Assembly (NCBI GenBank): GCA_964583615.1
Contig: CAZOWM010000058.1
Span: forward strand, 1-18,258
Direction of reading: 5' to 3'
Source of the DNA: CAZOWM01 sp964583615
Lineage (GTDB): Bacteria; Spirochaetota; B62-G9; DRHN01
Length of the DNA stretch: 18,258 nucleotides
Notes under the pieces: generated by a model
Told to the model about the DNA's origin: nothing
The model's input: only the letters and a program-made list of their open reading frames with translations
The model's database searches: none
Part shown: in pieces, positions 1-7,918 of the stretch
Layout of the letters: each line of letters opens with the position of its first letter
Numbering within the stretch: position 1 is the stretch's first letter
Made by a program: the position numbers and the translations under genes

Positions 1-48
1 CGCCGATCTGCCGTACGGAAAGCAGGCGGAGACGCAGAGGAAATTCAC
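1..48 (-). CDS. 5' end of an unidentified gene, cut by the window edge
   Basis: Sixteen codons are visible, starting at a GTG whose bases overlap the TGA stop of the biotin-protein ligase gene in a GTGA junction. The same kind of junction links the ligase to the gene before it, which argues for translational coupling in one operon. The visible peptide is MNFLCVSACFPYGRSA. It does not look like the start of a biotin carboxylase, the subunit one would expect beside these genes. No function can be assigned. The ribosome-binding site is poor (only a GGTG immediately before the start), so the start codon and even the gene are tentative. Confidence 0.3.
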   Translation of the reverse strand, partial: MNFLCVSACFPYGRSA

Positions 49-866
49 CCACCGGATGTACGCCCTTTTTCGTACCTGAGGGACCCCTCGTACAGCTCAA
101 CCTTCCCTTGTCTGCACTCCAATATGAGTGCGCCTGTCGTGCGGTGAATACCACACACTGTCCCTCTGTAGACCCTTTCTGGGCAATCCACAACAACGTC
201 TCTGCCCTTCATCGAGGACGCGGACTCCCACCTGTGAAGTATGCGGCCCAGGCCCCCGTTGTGTGCTTCTTCCAACAGAAAAACAAGTTCCCTGACGAGG
301 GTTTCAAAAAAACGGTACCTGTCAATCTTTCTTCCGGTCTCGATGAAGTAGGAGGTGGCTTTTTCACTGAGGTCCGGCGGGAAAGCGTGCGTGTTCAGAT
401 TGACCCCGATCCCTATCACCGTGGCGTTTCCCTTTTCCTCAGTGAGGACCCCGGCAACCTTTTTTGCGTTTTCCCATAAAACATCATTGATCCACTTGAG
501 CGACACTTTCTGAGTATAGCACCTGAACGTCTCGTACACGGCATATGAAGCCAGCATGCTGTAGGGAATCCGAAAGTCATACTCCGTCAGGAGGAGCGAG
601 AACTGAAGGCTTTCTCTGCTGGAAACCCACTTTCGCGCGAACCGCCCCCGCCCGCATGCCTGGGTACCCGCGATGACGAGGCTTCTGTTCATAAATGATT
701 TCGGGGATTTTACAAGAAGGTCAAAGGCGCTGTCCATAGTGGACTCAACAGTGTCGTAAAAAACGAGCTCCCCCAAGGGTATTTTGGACCCGGCAAATCG
801 ATTTTTGAAAAGCTCTTCTTCCTGCTTCAGCCTCTGCGCCATGCCCCACGCCTCGTGAAGGGTCAC
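45..866 (-). CDS. birA: Biotin--[acetyl-CoA-carboxylase] ligase, monofunctional
   Basis: This enzyme activates biotin with ATP and attaches it to the acceptor lysine of a carboxylase carrier protein in the cytoplasm. The diagnostic motifs are present: GRGRFARKW at residues 72-80 (biotinyl-AMP loop), LKWINDVL near 123-130 (KWPND in most homologues, Pro replaced by Ile here), KVAGVLTE near 136-143 and GIGVNLN near 152-158. About 270 residues with no N-terminal winged helix means a catalytic-only ligase, not an E. coli-type BirA repressor. It is the third visible gene of the acetyl-CoA carboxylase operon and overlaps its upstream neighbour by 4 bases (GTGA). The GTG at 866 is the coupled start. 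An ATG at 842 with GAGG eight bases upstream is an equally plausible start and loses only eight residues, none of them in a motif. Confidence 0.88.
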   Translation of the reverse strand: MTLHEAWGMAQRLKQEEELFKNRFAGSKIPLGELVFYDTVESTMDSAFDLLVKSPKSFMNRSLVIAGTQACGRGRFARKWVSSRESLQFSLLLTEYDFRIPYSMLASYAVYETFRCYTQKVSLKWINDVLWENAKKVAGVLTEEKGNATVIGIGVNLNTHAFPPDLSEKATSYFIETGRKIDRYRFFETLVRELVFLLEEAHNGGLGRILHRWESASSMKGRDVVVDCPERVYRGTVCGIHRTTGALILECRQGKVELYEGSLRYEKGRTSGG

Positions 867-1429
867 TCCTCTTTTATGGGCTTGAGAACGATACCGAACA
901 ATTTTTCTCCCTCACCCACCTGCTGTCCGTTCATGAAATAGATTTTCGCCAGCCTGCCTCTCTCTCCCTGGTAAAGAATCTCGCGTCTCTTTTTCATTAC
1001 CATTGCGATGGCGATTACGTTTCCCTTTACAATGATGTCTCCGACACTCACAACAGGGGGCATACCGGGGTTCGGTGTAACATAATACTGCGCACCCTGA
1101 GGGGCGGTGACGAAGGTGTAGTGTTCTTCCTCTTCGAGGGCCTGCGCCTCTTCAGCCGAAAGCTTGTACTCTATGTCAATAACATGGGTAAAATATTCGC
1201 AGAACCGTTTTTCGATGTCCGTATTCAGGTATTTTACCGTGCCCCCGGGCACGCCGCATAACCGTTTTTTGATCAGTCCAAGGCGCGTCAGCGTGTAGAG
1301 AACGTCTCCCTCTTCGAGATCCTGCCCCTCTCTTACTTTGATGTTGACCACACCTGTGTGGGACGTGTAATATTTTGTGACTTTGTAATACGCTTTTCCC
1401 CTTTGCTCAATCCTGGTTTCGACAGACAT
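863..1429 (-). CDS. Biotinyl carrier (BCCP-like) protein of acetyl-CoA carboxylase, two biotinyl-like domains
   Basis: The C-terminal half (about residues 115-183) has the biotinyl/lipoyl fold pattern: a G-D-I-I-V-K-G turn, the acceptor hairpin, then GRLAKIYFMNGQQVGEGEKLFGI. The expected E-A-M-K-M acceptor site reads M-V-M-K-K, which places the biotin-accepting lysine at K146. The N-terminal half (about 20-88) repeats the same layout (VREGQDLEEGDVLYTL, then PGGTVKYL) but has no M-K, so it seems a degenerate second copy. The halves are joined by an acidic Glu/Ala segment (92-103). The position between the carboxyltransferase (9-base gap) and the biotin ligase (4-base overlap) strongly supports the carrier role. 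At 188 residues it is close to E. coli AccB in length but lacks the Pro/Ala-rich linker. The SD is unusual: AGAGGA abuts the ATG, with AGGG seven bases upstream as an alternative. Confidence 0.75.
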   Translation of the reverse strand: MSVETRIEQRGKAYYKVTKYYTSHTGVVNIKVREGQDLEEGDVLYTLTRLGLIKKRLCGVPGGTVKYLNTDIEKRFCEYFTHVIDIEYKLSAEEAQALEEEEHYTFVTAPQGAQYYVTPNPGMPPVVSVGDIIVKGNVIAIAMVMKKRREILYQGERGRLAKIYFMNGQQVGEGEKLFGIVLKPIKEE

Positions 1430-1438
1430 TCCTCTACC

Positions 1439-3499
1439 CTACATGAAGCTGAGCTTTCTTCTCTTCATCTTTTTGAACTCAATGAGCCGCGATATCGTGC
1501 TCTTGAGCTCGCTTCGCTTTACCACGAGGTCCACACCGCCTCTCCCCATGACCATCTCGGAATGCTGGTAGTTCTTGGGCTTTTTCTGCTTCACAGTCTG
1601 CTCGATGACATGTATACCCGCAAAACCTATCTGAGCGTTTGGTTCTGCAATGCTAATATCACCGAGGCTCGCATAACTGGCGAGCACACCAGCCATTGTG
1701 GGGTCTGTGCTTATGGATATGTAAAACCCGCCGTCCTGTTTGAACCGTGCAACCGCGATGCTCGTTTTCACCATCTGCATAAGCGCGAGAATACCCTCCT
1801 CGATACGCGCACCGCCCGACTGATGTACCGCAACGATCGGTTTTTTCTCCCTGTGCGCCCTCTTCACCGCACGCACGAATTTTTCACCTTCCGCGCTTCC
1901 AAGGGTTCCTGCCCTGAACCGGACATCCGTGAGGATGAGTACGACCGGGTGCCCGTTTACGAGCGCATACCCGGTTATCATCGCGCACTTCCTGTTCGTC
2001 GCGTCCCTCGCTGCAGCAAGCTTTTCATCAAATCCTTCGAACCCGAGGGGGTTGACCGATTCGATGCCTTCATTGAATTCCCGGAAGCTGCCGGAATCCG
2101 CAATGAGGTCGATGTAGTTTTCGATAATGAGCCTGAAATGGTACCCGCAATGGGGGCACGTGCCGCTGTACTCTTCGAAGAGTGTGGGTACCCATATGTC
2201 CTGGCACCCGTGGATGTCGGTATTGGGACACTCAACCCACCTGTCCGCATACGAGAGTGTCTTCGGCTGCTCGGACGCTTCAAGCAGTGAGACCTCCTCC
2301 CTGCCCTTGATCTTCCTGAACGTTTCCATGCTCTTGCGGATCGGTGTAAAAATAGAGTGGATCCACTTGATCCTGTACAGCTCTCCGATGATGTGCTGTA
2401 TCCGGTCTGAGAGGCTCGTGTGAAAGATGCCGATCTTTTTGTATTTCTTGTATCGTTTTTTCAGGAGAATGGGAACCTGAAACTTCCTTATTTTCCACAC
2501 ATTCTCTATCTTCGGGTGGGGGATGAAGAAGGGGTACACCCGCATCTTCACGGTGTTCAGACCCTCGATAATTGCCTCGCGCACGCCTTTGAAGAAATCC
2601 CTGTCATTTTTCCGAACGCCTATTACCGGTTCCTCGAGGACCCTGTCGACAACACCGAAACGAAGTGCATCCCGGGCGGTGATCTTGAGGTTCGTCGCCG
2701 CCCTGTCGTAGTCGGCTTCAGTGATATGACGCTTGTCCCGCGCGATGATGGCCGCTCCCCCGCTTATCGAAATGACCGAGTAGTAAGCCTTTTCGAGCAT
2801 GATCCTGTAATCGCACGCATCGATTGCGAGCGCCCCTCCTGAACCGCCCTCCCCGATCACCACCGACAGATGCGGCACTTTGAGCAGATACTGCGATTCG
2901 AGGTTTTGAGCGATTCTCTGGGCGGGAAGAAACTCCTCGAGGGGCCACGAACCCGGTGTATCCACAAAGGTGATGACTGGAATTCCGAACTTTTCCGCGA
3001 GCTTCATCGCTTTTATCGCCTTGAGATTCCCCTGTGGTAATGCGCTTCCCCCCCTCCTGAAGTGATCTGCGAATCCGCCTTTTTCATGCCCGATCACCAT
3101 CACATCATTTTTTTCCAGACGCGCCAGACCGCACACAATCGCAGGATCAGGGCTGTTTGCATCGAGGCCCTTGAGCTCCTCAAACTGATCGAACACCTTT
3201 CGCGCGTAGTCGAGAGTTTTTGGGCGCTGATCGCTCCGTGATATCGAGTCTATCTGCAGGGGTGTGAGCTGAGCGAAATAGCGCCCTTCAAGGTGCCCGA
3301 AGAACGTTTCAAACCGTGTAAGCCTGCTTCGCGCGGCCGCGCTCCGGTTTTTGCCCAAAGATTCCTCTGTTTCTTCGCAGGCCTTTTCGAGGCTCTCGAT
3401 CTCCTGCGGAGAGACTCCGATATCGATGTCCTTCAGATACGAAACTTTGCCTTTCGCTTCATCGAGTTTCTGAAAAAGGATTTTTTCAGCTTGTTCCAT
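1439..3499 (-). CDS. accAD: Acetyl-CoA carboxylase carboxyltransferase, fused alpha (AccA) + beta (AccD)
   Basis: This protein transfers the carboxyl group from carboxybiotin to acetyl-CoA to make malonyl-CoA for fatty acid synthesis. Residues 1 to about 318 are AccA-like: N-terminal helical region, RPKTLDYAR at 92-100, VITFVDTPGSWP, then VVIGEGGSGGALAI and SISGGAAI, the glycine-rich oxyanion loops. Residues about 421-686 are AccD-like: zinc ribbon, VHQSGGARIEEG, STDPTMAGVLASYA, IGFAGIHVIEQT. Between them lies a strongly basic linker (about 319-410) rich in Lys and Arg. The ribbon is atypical: C424-x7-C432-x15-C448-x2-C451, where AccD normally has C-x2-C-x15-C-x2-C. The alpha-then-beta fusion differs from the separate genes of E. 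coli; I recall such fusions from Desulfobacterota. The ATG at 3499 is preceded by AAGGGA. It heads the operon with the carrier and the ligase. Confidence 0.93.
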   Translation of the reverse strand: MEQAEKILFQKLDEAKGKVSYLKDIDIGVSPQEIESLEKACEETEESLGKNRSAAARSRLTRFETFFGHLEGRYFAQLTPLQIDSISRSDQRPKTLDYARKVFDQFEELKGLDANSPDPAIVCGLARLEKNDVMVIGHEKGGFADHFRRGGSALPQGNLKAIKAMKLAEKFGIPVITFVDTPGSWPLEEFLPAQRIAQNLESQYLLKVPHLSVVIGEGGSGGALAIDACDYRIMLEKAYYSVISISGGAAIIARDKRHITEADYDRAATNLKITARDALRFGVVDRVLEEPVIGVRKNDRDFFKGVREAIIEGLNTVKMRVYPFFIPHPKIENVWKIRKFQVPILLKKRYKKYKKIGIFHTSLSDRIQHIIGELYRIKWIHSIFTPIRKSMETFRKIKGREEVSLLEASEQPKTLSYADRWVECPNTDIHGCQDIWVPTLFEEYSGTCPHCGYHFRLIIENYIDLIADSGSFREFNEGIESVNPLGFEGFDEKLAAARDATNRKCAMITGYALVNGHPVVLILTDVRFRAGTLGSAEGEKFVRAVKRAHREKKPIVAVHQSGGARIEEGILALMQMVKTSIAVARFKQDGGFYISISTDPTMAGVLASYASLGDISIAEPNAQIGFAGIHVIEQTVKQKKPKNYQHSEMVMGRGGVDLVVKRSELKSTISRLIEFKKMKRRKLSFM

Positions 3500-3646
3500 T
3501 TTTTCCCTTATATTTTCCGGATTTCGGGATATATTTATCTGTACACATAAGCAAGTAAAAAAAACTCTTACTTCGAAATTTAACTGTAAAAAAGAAAAAT
3601 TGATCCAGTTTACAAAGGACCACTTGACAATTTATTGGTGAAATAT
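3500..3646. promoter_or_regulatory. Divergent intergenic region between accAD and the subtilase gene
   Basis: This AT-rich spacer must hold promoters for both directions. On the minus strand, TTTACT followed after 16 bases by TAAATA is a possible accAD promoter, not a strong one. An AAGTAA/TTACTT inverted repeat with a 9-base spacer lies around 3554-3574. A TTGACA at 3624-3629 on the plus strand has no matching -10 and overlaps the translation start region. Nothing else stands out. Confidence 0.35.
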
Positions 3647-5839
3647 ATGCGTGTCAACTCAAAATGCAGTCCGCTTTTTGCAGGCGTACTGCTCATCTTC
3701 TCTGTTCTCGCCGGATGCACCTCAACGAACAGTTCCTCCATATCGGGGAGCCTGACGGTTGTGACGGTGGGAAGCAAATCCGGTCCCGGGGAAGCCGTGG
3801 AAGAGGTCTCGATCCGTGGCTTTCAGCAGATTCTTCTCGATGTACCTTCGTTGTCAGACTCCGAAGGAGAAGAGGAAGCATTTGTTCCCGATGAGATCAT
3901 CATCAAATACAAGCCGGGGTTTGATGGGTTTTATACCGTAAAGGGGATGATCAGAAGCGCATATATCGAGATTCGAAACGACAGCGACACCGCGGGAGGG
4001 GCAACGTGCCTTCTGAAGCTCGATTACTCGGCAAGAGGGGAGCTTTCCAGATCTGCGCTCATGAAACGCACCCTCGAGGAAATCGCCTACCTCAGGTCTC
4101 TCTCCTTCGTGGAATATGCGGAGCCGAACTACATCTTCAGGGCGCATTTCGTTCCCAACGACAAGTACTACGATCTTCAGTGGCACTACCCGCTCATCAA
4201 TCTCGACAGGGTGTGGGATGACGAATATCTCCTATCCACGGTGCTCGACGACCTCTCTGCAATAACCGTTGCGGTGATCGACACAGGGGTCGCACGAAAT
4301 GGTGGGGAAGATCACCCTGACCTCGACGGCATCTTCAGGGACGAGTACGACTTCATCGCAAATTCGGAGAATGCCGGAGACGGAAACGGAATCGACGGCG
4401 ACGCCACTGACGAGCGCGGCCTCAACACCGGCTATCACGGAACCCACGTCGCGGGAACCGTGGGCGCGCTCACCAACAATGACCTCGGTGTCGCCGGAAT
4501 CGCGGGAAAAAGCGCGTACCAGGGGGTGAGGATTATGCCCCTCAGGGTTCTCGGAAAAGACGGAATCGGCACTGTCGCGGACATTGCAGAGGCGGTGAGG
4601 TATGCTGCAGGGCTTTTAAAAGCATCAGAAATGTTCCCTCAGAAAGCCGACATCATCAACATGAGCCTGGGAGGGTCAGTTGATACCGATACCCTCAAAT
4701 ATGCGGTTGCAGCCGCAGCGCAGGCGGGTGTCCTCATCGTGGCGTCTGCTGGAAACAGCGGCTCAGGCGCACCCCTCTACCCCGCAGCCTATGATGACGT
4801 ACTCTCCGTTTCCGCCGTGGACCCTGGAGCCGAAAGGGCGTACTACTCGAACTACGGAAGCACTATCGATTTGGCGGCCCCCGGGGGGGACATGACGGTT
4901 GACCTGAACCTCGACTCCTATTCTGACGGAGTGCTGAGCACTTTGTTCAATGAAAGTAATGACGCCTTCGCCTATGCATTTTTACAGGGTACGTCCATGG
5001 CAGCACCCCACGTTGCAGGAGCCGCAGCTCTGGTGAAAAAGGCGCTCATGGAGGCGGGAAGCTCCAGCTCACCTGCAGATATCCGGGCTGTTCTCGAACA
5101 GAATGCGATCGATCTCGGTGTTTCAGGACGGGACGATGAATACGGCCACGGGCTCGTCAACGCATACGCTTCAGTACAGGCAGCGGCAGGCATTGAAAAA
5201 GATCCGGACCTCTTCCCCTTTCCCGCGCTCCTGAAGCTCGAGGGAGAAAACCCTGAAGGGGCATTTGTTCTGAAAAACATCACCGGCTTTTCAACGATCA
5301 GCGGAATAAACATCGCACAAGAAAACATCTCTCCGTGGCTTTCGGTCAGCCCCGACTCCGGGGCTGCGGACCCTGAGCTTTTAGTAACGGTCAGCATCGA
5401 CACGGACACAGACCCCTCTTTAAAGGAACCGAACGAAAACGGATTTTTTGAAACACACAAGGAGATGCTCACTATCACCTCCGATGCAGGAACAGAGTAC
5501 GTGTATGTGATGTACAGATACGACGGTTTTCCCCAGAGCGGTTCTGAGGACATCGGCATCGTCTATGTGGTGGCAATAGACATTTTCACCGGACAGGTAG
5601 TACGTGTGGACACCGTGACATACAGAGACTCCTATCAATACACGATAGATTACCTCTCCGCAGGAATGTACTTTGTGGGCGCAAGCACGGACAGGAACAA
5701 CAACGGTGTGCTTTTCGAAGCCGAGGACGCATACGGATACTACAGAGACATCAACAACAAGACGGTCCTGTTCCTCGGAGAAAACCAGAGGCTTTCGGGG
5801 ATCGATTTCGATTTGATCGAGATCGAAGAAGTGCAGTAG
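3647..5839 (+). CDS. Subtilisin-like (S8) serine protease, secreted lipoprotein
   Basis: A subtilase predicted to be exported and lipid-anchored. The ATG at 3647 is chosen because GGTGA lies five bases upstream; it can be extended in frame to a TTG at 3635, which lacks an SD. A short basic start, a hydrophobic stretch and SVLAGC form a type II signal peptide with lipidated Cys24. Thr and Ser follow, not Asp, so outer-membrane sorting is likely. Residues about 78-165 look like a propeptide (VPDEIIIKYKPG to VEYAEPNYIF). The catalytic domain has all active-site parts: Asp212 in VAVIDTGVA, His264 in YHGTHVAGT, oxyanion Asn370 in ASAGNSGSG and Ser450 in GTSMAAPHVAG. After about residue 500 come two beta-rich regions; the last contains DRNNNGVLFEAEDAYGYY, common at the C terminus of related lipoprotein subtilases. 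It is 18 bases upstream of a PrcB-domain gene. Confidence 0.9.
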   Translation: MRVNSKCSPLFAGVLLIFSVLAGCTSTNSSSISGSLTVVTVGSKSGPGEAVEEVSIRGFQQILLDVPSLSDSEGEEEAFVPDEIIIKYKPGFDGFYTVKGMIRSAYIEIRNDSDTAGGATCLLKLDYSARGELSRSALMKRTLEEIAYLRSLSFVEYAEPNYIFRAHFVPNDKYYDLQWHYPLINLDRVWDDEYLLSTVLDDLSAITVAVIDTGVARNGGEDHPDLDGIFRDEYDFIANSENAGDGNGIDGDATDERGLNTGYHGTHVAGTVGALTNNDLGVAGIAGKSAYQGVRIMPLRVLGKDGIGTVADIAEAVRYAAGLLKASEMFPQKADIINMSLGGSVDTDTLKYAVAAAAQAGVLIVASAGNSGSGAPLYPAAYDDVLSVSAVDPGAERAYYSNYGSTIDLAAPGGDMTVDLNLDSYSDGVLSTLFNESNDAFAYAFLQGTSMAAPHVAGAAALVKKALMEAGSSSSPADIRAVLEQNAIDLGVSGRDDEYGHGLVNAYASVQAAAGIEKDPDLFPFPALLKLEGENPEGAFVLKNITGFSTISGINIAQENISPWLSVSPDSGAADPELLVTVSIDTDTDPSLKEPNENGFFETHKEMLTITSDAGTEYVYVMYRYDGFPQSGSEDIGIVYVVAIDIFTGQVVRVDTVTYRDSYQYTIDYLSAGMYFVGASTDRNNNGVLFEAEDAYGYYRDINNKTVLFLGENQRLSGIDFDLIEIEEVQ

Positions 5840-5857
5840 AAAAAGAGGAGGTTTTCG

Positions 5858-6373
5858 GTGAAATCATTGAAAAAAAACGGGATTCCCGGTGCATGCCTCT
5901 GTTTTCTTTATCTCATTTTGATTTTTTCTCTTTTCTTCAACGGCAAACCCGCAGACCAGGAATCAGCAGGATTCAGCGTGATCGAGGAGGGCGTGGAGCT
6001 TTCATCCCGTCCGAAAAGCCGCGAGCTCGAACTGTTTTTCACCAGGGAAGAGTTCGAAGCCTTTTACGCAAGAATGAATCAGAACAGGATACCGAGGCCT
6101 GAAGCCCCGCACATCGACTACACGCGCTCCATTGTCGTGTTCATCACCCTTGGAGAAAAGAGCAGCGCGGGATTCTCAATCGACGTGCGCGGCGTGTATG
6201 AGCGGGGCAACACACTTGTGCTGAAAGCGGTTCCCATTTCGCCCCCGCAGGAAAGCCTCCAGGCCCAGATGATCACCCACCCCTACACGCTCATTCTTAT
6301 ACCAAAAAACAGCTTCAAGCGAATCGAATGGGTGAATGAGAGAGGCGAGGTTCTGGAATCGAAAAACCTTTAA
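5858..6373 (+). CDS. PrcB C-terminal-domain protein, membrane-anchored or secreted; probable partner of the adjacent subtilase
   Basis: This 171-residue protein has a basic N terminus and one hydrophobic segment (about residues 9-29) without a convincing lipobox, so it is a signal peptide or anchor. The rest fits the PrcB C-terminal domain: a helix with FFTREEFEAFYARM, then the core HIDYTRSIVVFITLGEKSSAGFSI, a strand with GNTLVLKAVPISPP, and a closing HPYTLILIP. In Treponema denticola PrcB is a lipoprotein needed for the dentilisin protease complex with PrtP (a subtilase) and PrcA. Here the gene follows a subtilase by 18 bases, with SD AGAGGAGG six bases before its GTG start. A role in stabilising, activating or inhibiting the protease is inferred from that pairing. 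No PrcA-like gene is visible. Its stop lies only 9 bases from the convergent gene's stop. Confidence 0.72.
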   Translation: MKSLKKNGIPGACLCFLYLILIFSLFFNGKPADQESAGFSVIEEGVELSSRPKSRELELFFTREEFEAFYARMNQNRIPRPEAPHIDYTRSIVVFITLGEKSSAGFSIDVRGVYERGNTLVLKAVPISPPQESLQAQMITHPYTLILIPKNSFKRIEWVNERGEVLESKNL

Positions 6374-6382
6374 AGACCTTTC

Positions 6383-7768
6383 CTACCCGATCACCTGCTC
6401 TGCGACCTCCCGGTGGAGGTCGAGGTCCTTTATCATGTCAAGAAGCGTGTAGCGTCCCCGGATAAACTGCGCATTGAAGAAGGTATCCCTGATTTCATTT
6501 GCGGTCTTGCCCAGATCACGGTAGGTGACCGCAGACCCGCTTTTTCTCAGCGATTCTTCCACGGGGTCGGTCGGGCGAATGTACGGGTCGAGCTCGCTCC
6601 ACAGCTCTTCCCACGTGTCGACGATGCGTTCGATCTCCTTTTTCTTGTCCTTCCACTCCATGTACTTGTTGAGAAAATCATCCCTCACTCGATCCGCGAA
6701 GGGGCCGAAGTGCTTTTCGATGTGCACGCTCACATCTTCCCGTGAGGGATAAACATTTTTGAGGTGCGTCATGTCTATACGTTTCCGTATCTGGTACTGC
6801 CGCATGAAGTCGTACACTCTCAGCATGATTATTGTAGTCACACCGACCTGAACACCGTGAAGGAGCTTTTTTTCTCCGTCTTTCAGAGCAAGCAGGTCCC
6901 AGTAGTGGGAGAGCACGTGTTCACCGCCTGATGAGGGGGTCGAGGTCCCGATCACGGTCATGGAAAGGCCTGAGCGCATGATTCCGTCCGTGAGCACGCT
7001 GATCCCCTGCACCGTGCGCTTTCCGATTTCCTCCGCAGAATCGAGGTAAAGCGGCTCCGATTTGTCAGTAAGCCTGAATGGCACAGGGCAGAAGTATGTA
7101 TCCTTTATGAGCTGGGAGAGTTTCCAGTCTGCATTGCACACGGATTTGGAGACGATGTCACCGAGACCGGCGCGAATCATGTCGATCGGGGAATCCCTCA
7201 TGATATCGATGTCTGCGATGACCGACTTTGCAGGCGGAACCATGAGCGTCTTTTTAAACCCTCTGTCCATCAGCGCGGCCATCGAGGAGGTGTACCCGTT
7301 CATCGAAGGAGCGGTTCCTATGAGAAGAAAGGGAAGCTCGAGAAGCGATGCTGCGTACTTCGTGAGATCGCTGACCACCCCGGAACCGGCGGAAATCAAA
7401 AATTCAATATTTTTGTCCATCCGCTCTGCGAGGGCTTCCGACTCTGCGATCTCAGGCATGATGAGCTTTTTTCCGTCGCCCACAGGATAGCAAGTGAGCA
7501 GGATATCTTCCTTTCTGAGCACATCCAGCACCCTCCTAAAAACCGTTTCTTCTATCTTTTTGTCGTACACGAGGCCGCCTTTTCCCGTCATCGCACGTTT
7601 CCGAAGCTGATTCTTCACTTCAGAAACCGCTCCCTGCCTCACACAGAGGTGTTCGATCGGAATCGTGTGTGTCTTGCCGCACACGCAGTGAAAGCTTATG
7701 CCCATCAATTCCTCAGTTTCCTTTCCCAGCAGATCTTCGATGTGCTCCTCTAATTTTTCGGTTTGCAC
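6383..7768 (-). CDS. sn-Glycerol-1-phosphate dehydrogenase-like protein (AraM/EgsA family of iron-type alcohol dehydrogenases)
   Basis: The family reduces dihydroxyacetone phosphate to sn-glycerol 1-phosphate with NAD(P)H. The sequence shows SAGSGVVSDLTKYAA at about 126-140 (dinucleotide loop), GTAPSMNGYTSS at 151-162, and the likely metal ligands Asp204 (AGLGDIVSK), His284 (SGGEHVLSHYW) and His304 (LLHGVQVGV). An N-terminal FHCVCGKTH segment (C28-x-C30-G-K-x-H34) resembles the CxCGxxH element I know from AraM-like proteins. The product is the stereoisomer used for archaeal glycerolipids; some bacteria such as Bacillus use it for minor heptaprenylglycerol lipids. No prenyltransferase gene is in the window, so the pathway is unproven. 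The GTG start has GGAGG six bases upstream. A 7-bp inverted repeat (ATACCTC/GAGGTAT, 7789-7811) lies in its leader. Confidence 0.82.
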   Translation of the reverse strand: MQTEKLEEHIEDLLGKETEELMGISFHCVCGKTHTIPIEHLCVRQGAVSEVKNQLRKRAMTGKGGLVYDKKIEETVFRRVLDVLRKEDILLTCYPVGDGKKLIMPEIAESEALAERMDKNIEFLISAGSGVVSDLTKYAASLLELPFLLIGTAPSMNGYTSSMAALMDRGFKKTLMVPPAKSVIADIDIMRDSPIDMIRAGLGDIVSKSVCNADWKLSQLIKDTYFCPVPFRLTDKSEPLYLDSAEEIGKRTVQGISVLTDGIMRSGLSMTVIGTSTPSSGGEHVLSHYWDLLALKDGEKKLLHGVQVGVTTIIMLRVYDFMRQYQIRKRIDMTHLKNVYPSREDVSVHIEKHFGPFADRVRDDFLNKYMEWKDKKKEIERIVDTWEELWSELDPYIRPTDPVEESLRKSGSAVTYRDLGKTANEIRDTFFNAQFIRGRYTLLDMIKDLDLHREVAEQVIG

Positions 7769-7918
7769 GAGTATCCTCCAAAAAGAGTATACCTCTCTTC
7801 GGTCGAGGTATTATGTTCTTGCTTATAAGATACAGTGTGGATAGTTGAAAGCCAAAGGAAAACTCAGAAAGGCCTGCCGGATCGATGAATTTCATATCCG
7901 GTGGAGGGCGAAGCGTAC
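7769..7918. promoter_or_regulatory. Divergent intergenic region between the G1P dehydrogenase and Nudix genes
   Basis: The only structured element is the inverted repeat ATACCTC (7789-7795) / GAGGTAT (7805-7811) with a 9-base loop, 21 bases upstream of the dehydrogenase start codon. It could be an operator or an mRNA hairpin. No consensus promoter was found in either direction. Confidence 0.3.

Noticed and set aside
1358..2290. 310-codon plus-strand ORF opposite the carboxyltransferase gene
   Set aside because: It is a frame shadow: it has no recognisable domain and lies antisense to a clearly conserved AccD coding region.
3624..3652. TTGACA before the subtilase gene as a sigma-70 promoter
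   Set aside because: No -10 at a proper distance, and the element would overlap the translation start.
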